DNA of 64,000 bases from JAIEOG01 sp964519985. GTDB taxonomy: Bacteria > Bdellovibrionota > FAC87 > UBA2466. A program made the position numbers and the translations under genes. Each line of letters begins with the position of its first letter. The first letter of the stretch is position 1. Of the stretch, positions 32,429 to 39,057 are shown piece by piece. The stretch lies in the NCBI GenBank assembly GCA_964519985.1, contig CAZFMF010000005.1:62001-126000 (forward strand), in the 5' to 3' direction. The notes under the pieces are model-generated. The model saw only the letters and a list, made by a program, of their open reading frames with translations, was not told where the DNA came from and did no database searches.

Positions 32429-34870
32429 ATGCAGTTATCGATCAGTTGGCTCCGTGATTACTTGTTGAAGCCCGACGTGAAGATTCAGGCGTCGGAGTTG
32501 GCCGAAAAGCTCACCATGCGCGGGATCCAAGTGGGCGGCATCCGTCAGCCTTCCGCCGGCCTCGACAGCGTGGTAGTCGGACGCATCGAAAAAATCGAGC
32601 CGCATCCCAATGCCGATAAGCTCCAAGTGACTCGCGTCATCGTGAGTCCTGAGCCCGGCGCCGAACCTTTGCAGATTGTTTGCGGAGCGAAAAACATCGC
32701 CGAAGGCGATATCGTGCCCGTGGCGCTAATCGGCGCCAGCCTCCCCGGCGGCATCCGCATTAAAAAGTCAGCGATCCGCGGCACGGAATCCAGCGGCATG
32801 ATCTGCTCGGCCTCGGAGCTTGGAATCGATGACAATTCCGAAGGCATCTTGCAGTTGCCGAAACACGCCGTACTGGGCGATCCCGTCTCGCGCCTTTTGG
32901 GCGGCAAGCAAGACGAAGACATCGTTTTTGAACTCGAACTCACCGCCAATCGGGCCGATTGCTTGAGCGTTATTGGGCTCGCGCGCGAAATCGCGCCCTT
33001 GCTCAAGACCAAACTGCGCGATCCGAAACCGACCAAGTTTAAGATGTCGCAACACCGAACGTCTTCCGTCATCAAAGTGGAAGTCGATGATCCGGTGCTT
33101 TGTCCGCGCTACGTGGCGCGCGTGATCGACACGGTGAAAATCGGCGAGAGCCCGGACTGGCTCAAGCAACGCTTAGAATCGGTGGGTTTGCGCCCGATCA
33201 ATAACGTCGTCGATGTCACCAACTTCGTGATGTACGAGTACGGCCAACCCCTGCACGCTTTCGATTTGCGCCGCATCCAGAGCGGCACGGTACGCATCGG
33301 CCCGTGCCGAGAAGCCCAAGACTTCACGCTGCTGGACGGCTCGACCGCCCGGCTCGAACCCGGCGATATCTTGATCTTCGATGGCGATCGCCCGATTGCG
33401 TTGGCGGGAATCATGGGGGGACTCAATTCCCAGGTTGAAGCCGACACCACCGCCATCTTGCTCGAGAGTGCCACGTTTCAGCCGCAACAGATTCGCAAGA
33501 CGGCCAAGCGCCTCGGTTTGTCGTCCGAAGCCTCAAAGCGTTTTGAAAAGGCGAGCGACATTGCCGTCGTGGCCGCCGCCGGCGATCGGGCCGCGGGACT
33601 CTTTCAGGATCTTTTCAATGCCAACGTTTACCACCCGGCGATCGACACCAATGAATTTGGCGTGCGTGAGCCGGTCTTGGCGCTCGATATGCGCGACGTC
33701 CGGCGCATCGCGGGCTTGAACGATATCTCCGTCGAGGCGGTCGCGGAGTTGCTCGACTCCATTGGCATCAGCTCGCACCGAAAATCCGTCAATGTGCTTT
33801 CGGTGCGCTTGCCGACCTTCCGTCAGGATCTCAAGGAAAGCGTCGACCTTATCGAAGAAGTCGCGCGCCTCAATGGCTATGACTCGATTCCGCTGAAGCT
33901 CCCGCAGTCGGTGGCGATGTACGATCGCCCGGATGAAAGCCGGTGGGAATTTGAACGCAAGGCCAAGCACATCCTTTGCGGACTAGGTTTGCGCGAAACG
34001 ATTCACTACAGTTTTACGTCGGAGCAAAATCTTGGCCGATACGGTTTGCTGCACGAGAATCGCGTGACGCTGCAAAACCCTCTGAATGAGGACATGAAAG
34101 TTCTGCGCACGAGCCTCTTGCCGTCATTGCTCGAGACTTACGCGTACAACCACAATCGCTCTTTGCGCGATCAACGTTTTTTCGAAGTCGGCAACACCTA
34201 CCGCACTGAACCCAAGGTCGAAACGAAAGTGAAAGAGACGCTCTACGCGGGCGCCTTGCTTTCGGGCAAACAGCTTCCGCCGAGCTGGAACGGCGAGTCG
34301 CGCAACGTGGATTTCTTTACCGCCAAAGGGCTGTTGGAAATCTTAGTGAAGCAGCTCACCACCGTTTCTCTGACCTTCGAGCCGATGCAGACCTCTAAGC
34401 TCTTTCACCCGCACCGCAGTGCCACCGTGAAACTGGGGCTTAAGGAGATCGGCCATATCGGGGAAATTCATCCGGTGGTACGCGACAATGTCTTGGATAC
34501 GACCGAAGCCGTGGTCTTGTTCGAAATCAACCTCGGCGCCCTGCGCAAGTTTGAGCGCACCGGCGTGAAATTCCAAACGCCCTCTAAATTCCCGGCGGTA
34601 GAATTGGATCTCGCTTTCCTCGTCGACAAAGAGATCTCGAGTGCCGCGATGAGTGAAACTATCAAGCAGGCGGGCGGGGATCTACTTTCGAACTTTGGCG
34701 TCTTTGACGTTTACGAGGGCGAACGCATTGCCGCCGGCAAGCGGAGCCTCGGATTCCGGCTAGCTTTCAGCTCGCCCGATCGCACTCTGCAAGAACCGGA
34801 AACCGCGTCGCTGCGCGACAAGATCGTTCAGAACGTCAAAGACAAGCACGGCGCTCAGCTGCGCGATTAG
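32429..34870 (+). CDS. pheT: Phenylalanyl-tRNA synthetase beta chain
   Basis: An 813-residue protein of normal domain order: a tRNA-binding OB fold at about 40-155 (VVVGRIEKIEPHPNADKLQV), the B3/B4 editing domain (ELTANRADCLSVIGLAREIA, NVVDVTNFVMYEYGQPLHAFD), B5, a catalytic-like module (RTSLLPSLLETYAYN) and the C-terminal FDX-ACB domain (QTPSKFPAVELDLAFLVD). Contributes tRNA-Phe binding and editing of mischarged Tyr. It follows pheS and precedes a MerR-family gene. Confidence 0.97.
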   Translation: MQLSISWLRDYLLKPDVKIQASELAEKLTMRGIQVGGIRQPSAGLDSVVVGRIEKIEPHPNADKLQVTRVIVSPEPGAEPLQIVCGAKNIAEGDIVPVALIGASLPGGIRIKKSAIRGTESSGMICSASELGIDDNSEGILQLPKHAVLGDPVSRLLGGKQDEDIVFELELTANRADCLSVIGLAREIAPLLKTKLRDPKPTKFKMSQHRTSSVIKVEVDDPVLCPRYVARVIDTVKIGESPDWLKQRLESVGLRPINNVVDVTNFVMYEYGQPLHAFDLRRIQSGTVRIGPCREAQDFTLLDGSTARLEPGDILIFDGDRPIALAGIMGGLNSQVEADTTAILLESATFQPQQIRKTAKRLGLSSEASKRFEKASDIAVVAAAGDRAAGLFQDLFNANVYHPAIDTNEFGVREPVLALDMRDVRRIAGLNDISVEAVAELLDSIGISSHRKSVNVLSVRLPTFRQDLKESVDLIEEVARLNGYDSIPLKLPQSVAMYDRPDESRWEFERKAKHILCGLGLRETIHYSFTSEQNLGRYGLLHENRVTLQNPLNEDMKVLRTSLLPSLLETYAYNHNRSLRDQRFFEVGNTYRTEPKVETKVKETLYAGALLSGKQLPPSWNGESRNVDFFTAKGLLEILVKQLTTVSLTFEPMQTSKLFHPHRSATVKLGLKEIGHIGEIHPVVRDNVLDTTEAVVLFEINLGALRKFERTGVKFQTPSKFPAVELDLAFLVDKEISSAAMSETIKQAGGDLLSNFGVFDVYEGERIAAGKRSLGFRLAFSSPDRTLQEPETASLRDKIVQNVKDKHGAQLRD

Positions 34871-34917
34871 CCGCCACCCGTTTAACGTGTTAATATTTCA
34901 TGCAGACGGGGGTAGGC

Positions 34918-35421
34918 ATGAAAGACAGCGAACTTCCTAGAGACTCCGAGAAGCAAGGCTACAAACTTTTACTCGATTCGTTGCGCGACCAACTGCTGAA
35001 ACGCCGCGAAATTGAAGAAACGCCGCCCCCTCCCCCTTCCGTGGAAATTGACGTGGCCGCGGCCACGGTCCGCTTGCCGGAAGGTAAAAAGTATTTTCGG
35101 ATTGGTGAAGTCGCGGAACTCATCGGTGTCGAAGCCTATGTGCTGCGCTATTGGGAAAATGAGTTCGGTTCCATCCGCCCCAAGAAATCTCGCAGCGGCC
35201 AACGCATTTACGAACGCAAAGATGTTCAGCTGCTAGGCCTTGTCCACCACCTTCTCCACGTGGAGAAATTCAGTCTCCAGGGTGCTAAGCAAAAGCTGAT
35301 CGAGCTGCGCAAAGCCTCAAAAACTCCGCCGCCCCCCGCACCCAAAGCGATGGACCCCAAGCTCCTGAAGTCCTTGGCAACCGACCTACGCCAGCTCATT
35401 CATTTGATCAAAGAAAGCTAG
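34918..35421 (+). CDS. MerR-family transcriptional regulator
   Basis: About 167 residues from ATG 34918 (a GGGGG run and TAGG just upstream; ATG 34900 lacks one). After a 50-residue Lys/Pro-rich lead comes a MerR winged helix: YFRIGEVAELIGVEAYVLRYWENEF, then KSRSGQRIYERKDVQLLGLVHHLLHVEKFSLQGA. There is no C-terminal ligand domain with metal cysteines, so the effector is unclear. Regulators of this kind commonly follow pheT in deltaproteobacteria. 47 bp after pheT, probably the same transcript. Confidence 0.85.
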   Translation: MKDSELPRDSEKQGYKLLLDSLRDQLLKRREIEETPPPPPSVEIDVAAATVRLPEGKKYFRIGEVAELIGVEAYVLRYWENEFGSIRPKKSRSGQRIYERKDVQLLGLVHHLLHVEKFSLQGAKQKLIELRKASKTPPPPAPKAMDPKLLKSLATDLRQLIHLIKES

Positions 35422-35664
35422 TAACCATCCGTCTCTCGCGATCGTGCCCCGTACGTTCGCACGTATCTTGCGTGAGCCGCGCGGACGAGATCAAAACGTC
35501 CTTAGCCTCGTTGAAACCTTCATGGGTCGATCGGCGGGCACGGAGGCGGATATTCCGGACGCTTCCGATGAGATGAAATAGGCCAAGACGTAAAGCCCGC
35601 GGGGTGGTCTCAATTTATCAAAGAGTACTAGTTCCCACTGGGCGGCTCTGCTATACCCGCGCAA

Positions 35665-36735
35665 ATGCGAAAGCTCGCTATTTGGGCCTTTGGCCTCGCG
35701 CTCAGCCTCAGTGCCGTTGCGACAAAAGACCCGGTCGACCCCTGCGTCCTAAAACTTGAAAATGCGGGGCACGTTCCGGTCGTTTTACACTTTCTCCCCT
35801 TCCATTTGGAATACACTCCCCTGCTTTCGGCCATCCTTTCCCTATCTCATTCGGCCGATGTCCCCATAATCTACCGCCCGGTCTTCCTCTACTCCTTTAA
35901 CGAACTCCCCCTTTGGCATGGTTTCGTTCGCATCGAAAGCCATTTCAAAGACCTTCCGACCCCGCGATTTCGCGAAGCGGTTTTGGTCTACAACCGAACG
36001 GAACGACGCACGCTTGTCGACATGGCCCTGCTTGGCCCCTTAGTCCGTTCTCATCCCGGCTCGATTGATGAATCGCAACGCGTCTTTCTCGCGCGGGAAC
36101 GTCCAACCGCCGAACTTTTGGCGATGGAAGGGCACCAACTCAGGGCGCGTCCGGAAGCGATTAACCAACGCAGTCCCGAAGCGGATATGGACACGCATGC
36201 CGCTAGCATGGTCTCACGTCTGGAGCCAGGCTCCCAAACGCACGCATTAGTTCCGACGACCCATACGAGCACCGTGGAGTTTAAGAAATGTGGGACCGGA
36301 AGAAGCGACACGCTTAAGAACTTGGTGGCGGAGAGCCTCAAACGCGGCGGACAAAGCCCGCGCATTGTTCTGGACGCCCGTGAAACGACTCTCACCCCGG
36401 AAGAATCAGAGCGGACCGCGAAACGGGTCGTTGGTCACCTGCAAGCCCATTGGGACCGGGGCTACCCCGAACGCCTGCACGAACTTCGAATTCTAGGCCC
36501 AGACTTTGACCACGTTTTCGTACTTTTAACCGAGGAACATTTCGGATTGATCAAGCCACAGGAGATGCCGGTAGTTCAGCGTATCTATGGAACTTCCAAC
36601 CATGTGCGACTTTTTCGCTCGGGAGAAGGACCCGACCAAAAAATCGTGATTCCTCCCAATAGCGCCCTCTTCACTGAGATCGAGTCCGATGCTGATGGTT
36701 CTCGCCCACCGTTGATTCGGCTGAAACAGCCTTAG
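35665..36735 (+). CDS. Exported protein of unknown function
   Basis: A 356-residue protein with a signal peptide (MRKLAIWAFGLALSLSAVAT). No family recognised. The first 130 residues alternate strands and short helices (PVVLHFLPFHLEYTPLLSAI, VPIIYRPVFLYSFNELPLWH); the middle is polar and probably flexible; the last 120 contain IVLDARETTLTPEESERTAKR and FDHVFVLLTEEHFGLIKP. Two cysteines (PCVLKL, FKKCGTG). The 243 bp before it show no gene and only a short TACG/CGTA hairpin near 35452. Confidence 0.45.
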   Translation: MRKLAIWAFGLALSLSAVATKDPVDPCVLKLENAGHVPVVLHFLPFHLEYTPLLSAILSLSHSADVPIIYRPVFLYSFNELPLWHGFVRIESHFKDLPTPRFREAVLVYNRTERRTLVDMALLGPLVRSHPGSIDESQRVFLARERPTAELLAMEGHQLRARPEAINQRSPEADMDTHAASMVSRLEPGSQTHALVPTTHTSTVEFKKCGTGRSDTLKNLVAESLKRGGQSPRIVLDARETTLTPEESERTAKRVVGHLQAHWDRGYPERLHELRILGPDFDHVFVLLTEEHFGLIKPQEMPVVQRIYGTSNHVRLFRSGEGPDQKIVIPPNSALFTEIESDADGSRPPLIRLKQP

Positions 36736-36766
36736 GTTCGGCGCGCCCTTTGCATTCTCGTCCATT

Positions 36767-37423
36767 ATGAAAGCGATTCTAGGTGTTCTTTTGGATATTG
36801 ATGGAACTCTCGTCGACAGCAATGATCCGCATGCTCATGCGTGGAAAGATGCTTTCCAGGCTTTCGACATTCCCATTTCCTATCCCGTGATGCGCTCGCT
36901 CGTTGGAATGGGCGGCGACAAAATCATCCCGCGGGTAGCGGGATTCCGCGAAGACTCCGAACGGGGCGAGAAACTTGCCAGGCTTCGTGGTGAAACTTTC
37001 AAAACAAAATACCTGCCGATGGTCCGCCCGTTCGATGGCACTCGCGAGCTCATCCAGGCCTTCAAAAAACGCGGTTGGAAAGTGGTCGTGGCTAGCTCGG
37101 CCTCGAGGGAAGACCTCGATTCCCTTTTGGGGGTAGCCAACATCCAGGACCTCATTAGCGAGACCACTTCCTCCGACGACGCAGAAGAATCGAAACCCGA
37201 CCCCGATATCATTCGAGCGGCCCTTCAGAAAATCGATCTACCAGCCGATTCCGTCGTCATGGTGGGGGACACGCCTTATGACATCGAAGCGGCCGCCCTC
37301 GCCGGAGTGCGTACTATCGCCCTTTGCTGCGGGGGCTGGGACAAGACCTATCTCACCGGCGCCTGGAAGGTCTTTGAGTCTCCCGCCGACCTGCTCAAAC
37401 ACTTCCAAAACGGCGAAATCTAG
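36767..37423 (+). CDS. HAD-superfamily phosphatase (phosphoglycolate phosphatase-like)
   Basis: A 218-residue protein with all four HAD motifs: LDIDGTLVDSND (nucleophile and acid Asp), VVASSASRED (motif II Ser), a Lys in EESKPDPDII (motif III), and VMVGDTPYDIEAA (motif IV). The small helical cap between motifs I and II places it in subfamily I with Gph and beta-phosphoglucomutase. Likely a cytoplasmic phosphatase of small phosphorylated metabolites. It ends 30 bp before tRNA-Pro. Confidence 0.85.
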   Translation: MKAILGVLLDIDGTLVDSNDPHAHAWKDAFQAFDIPISYPVMRSLVGMGGDKIIPRVAGFREDSERGEKLARLRGETFKTKYLPMVRPFDGTRELIQAFKKRGWKVVVASSASREDLDSLLGVANIQDLISETTSSDDAEESKPDPDIIRAALQKIDLPADSVVMVGDTPYDIEAAALAGVRTIALCCGGWDKTYLTGAWKVFESPADLLKHFQNGEI

Positions 37424-37453
37424 GTTATCCCTACCCATTCTGTACTCTTATGT

Positions 37454-37527
<74 letters not shown>

Positions 37528-37645
37528 TATTTTACCAACGTCTTTCCGGCAACAAATCCTCGGGAAATCCTAAAGGCTTAACACTCAAGATTAACCTCAA
37601 CCTCACGCGACGTAGTCGCTCCAAAAGGCCCGATCCGACGATTCC

Positions 37646-37661
37646 ACTCCGGCGCCGGAGT
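37646..37661. repeat. 16-bp palindrome copy, left of Fic gene
   Basis: A perfect ACTCCGGCGCCGGAGT in the context TTCC...GAAA, the same context as the copy at 39019. The pair lies 1,373 bp apart and encloses only the Fic gene and its control region. Confidence 0.85.
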
Positions 37662-37693
37662 GAAAGACCGTCGGTATAGAGGGCGGTTTCGTC

Positions 37694-37726
37694 CTCGCAA
37701 TGACGGCGTGAAACCGTCATTGCGAG
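37694..37726. repeat. REP-like hairpin beside tRNA-Pro
   Basis: CTCGCAATGACGG and CCGTCATTGCGAG form a perfect 13-bp stem around a 7-base loop (CGTGAAA). It is a compact member of the REP-like family seen at convergent gene ends, here between tRNA-Pro and the Fic gene, and may terminate the tRNA transcript. Confidence 0.8.
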
Positions 37727-37792
37727 CCCCGGCATTCCAATACCGGTGGAAGCGACTAGCACTAACAAACCTGCTTTTACCCTCCCGATTGA

Positions 37793-37843
37793 TAGTAAAG
37801 ATCACTTTACTAGTGCAAAACATTAGTAAACTATGCTTTACTA
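37793..37843. promoter_or_regulatory. Twin palindromic operators upstream of Fic gene
   Basis: Two 20-bp palindromes with identical arms TAGTAAA-N6-TTTACTA lie at 37793-37812 (N6 = GATCAC) and 37824-37843 (CTATGC). Their starts are 31 bp apart, three helical turns, so two dimers would bind the same face. The ATG of the Fic gene follows the second by five bases. TATGCT at 37832-37837, inside the second palindrome, may be the -10 of a leaderless transcript. The winged helix at the C-terminus of the Fic protein is the obvious candidate repressor. Confidence 0.75.
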
Positions 37844-37848
37844 AATAT

Positions 37849-39036
37849 ATGATCCGTTCAACCGGCACTTACCTGATCACATCGGCAGGGGGCGAGAACG
37901 TTCGGGCCTTCATTCCCTCTCCGCTGCCACCTTCTCCACCGTTGGAGTGGTCCGAAACCTTGAGTGCGGCACTCGTTGAAGCCGAACGAAAGTTGGGAGC
38001 GCTTACCGTCGCTCTAGACCTACTCCCCAACCCCGATCTTTTTGCCTATTCCTTTGTTAGAAAAGAGGCTGTGTTTTCCTCGCAAATCGAAGGTATTCAG
38101 GCCACCCTCTCGGATCTGCTTAACTACGAAGCAGCGCCCAACGATTTTGAAACGAATCAAGATGTCCTCGAAGTCTGCAATTACCTGGATGCGCTTCAGT
38201 ACGGCCGAAAGCAATTGAATGATCCAAAGGGATTGCCGCTATCATTACGGCTAATACGAGATATCCACGGGCGACTCATGCGCGGGGTAAGGGGGGCAAC
38301 CAAAAATCCCGGAGTTTTTAGAACTACCCAGAACTGGATTGGGGGCTCTCGGCCGGGAAGCGCACACTTTGTCCCGCCGCCGCCCGCTGAAATGAAGCAA
38401 TGCTTGAGCGACTTCGAAAAGTATCTTCATCGCGCCAATCCCAATGAGCACCCGTTGACCCGGATCGGAATGATTCATGTGCAGTTTGAAACCATCCATC
38501 CTTTCCTAGATGGGAACGGTAGACTTGGACGACTTCTCGTCGCACTTCTTTTTGAAGCCTGGATGGGTCTAGACGCCCGACTTTTGTATTTGAGTTTGTA
38601 CTTTAGGAGAAATCAGCAGGAGTATTACCGCCAACTCGACTCAGTTCGACGCGAGGGAAACTGGGAGGGATGGACCCTTTTTTTTCTGACCGGAATTTCC
38701 GAAATGGCCGATGAGGCAATACAAACCTCCCGAAACATATTTCAGCTCTTTGAAAAAAATCGTAGGAAGCTGTTAAAAAATCCCAGAGCGCTCGTTCCAG
38801 CATTGCGACTTCATGATTTTCTATCGGACCATCCCGTTCTGACGATAGGTACGGTAGTAAAACTACTCAGCACCACCAAGCCGACCGCCGCCAAGGCCGT
38901 GGAGGCTCTGGTTAGGGCCGGCATCCTGCGTGAAACCACCGGCGCTAGGCGAAACCGGATATTCGGTTATAAGGACTACCTCCAATTGCTGAAAGGGGAC
39001 TTTACTGACAACACTTCCACTCCGGCGCCGGAGTGA
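37849..39036 (+). CDS. Fic-family protein with C-terminal winged helix
   Basis: About 395 residues from ATG 37849; the frame continues upstream through the operators and repeats, but homologues of this type begin near here. The Fic core has HPFLDGNGRLGR (His217), the AMP-transferring motif. Upstream SSQIEG (residues 77-82) matches the class II inhibitory helix [ST]xxxE[GN], which blocks ATP until relieved. The last 60 residues (HPVLTIGTVVKLLSTTKPTA, AVEALVRAGILRETTG) form a winged helix. Fic enzymes AMPylate target Tyr/Thr/Ser. Autoregulation through the twin palindromes is likely. There is no visible ribosome-binding site. The final residues STPAPE come from a palindromic repeat. Confidence 0.85.
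   Translation: MIRSTGTYLITSAGGENVRAFIPSPLPPSPPLEWSETLSAALVEAERKLGALTVALDLLPNPDLFAYSFVRKEAVFSSQIEGIQATLSDLLNYEAAPNDFETNQDVLEVCNYLDALQYGRKQLNDPKGLPLSLRLIRDIHGRLMRGVRGATKNPGVFRTTQNWIGGSRPGSAHFVPPPPAEMKQCLSDFEKYLHRANPNEHPLTRIGMIHVQFETIHPFLDGNGRLGRLLVALLFEAWMGLDARLLYLSLYFRRNQQEYYRQLDSVRREGNWEGWTLFFLTGISEMADEAIQTSRNIFQLFEKNRRKLLKNPRALVPALRLHDFLSDHPVLTIGTVVKLLSTTKPTAAKAVEALVRAGILRETTGARRNRIFGYKDYLQLLKGDFTDNTSTPAPE
39019..39034. repeat. 16-bp palindrome copy at Fic gene end
   Basis: A perfect ACTCCGGCGCCGGAGT overlapping the last codons of the Fic gene (STPAPE and stop) and flanked by TTCC and GAAA exactly as at 37646. It lies in the convergent junction with the gene at 39058. Confidence 0.85.
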
Positions 39037-39057
39037 AAAGCCTGCTCACGGTCAGAC

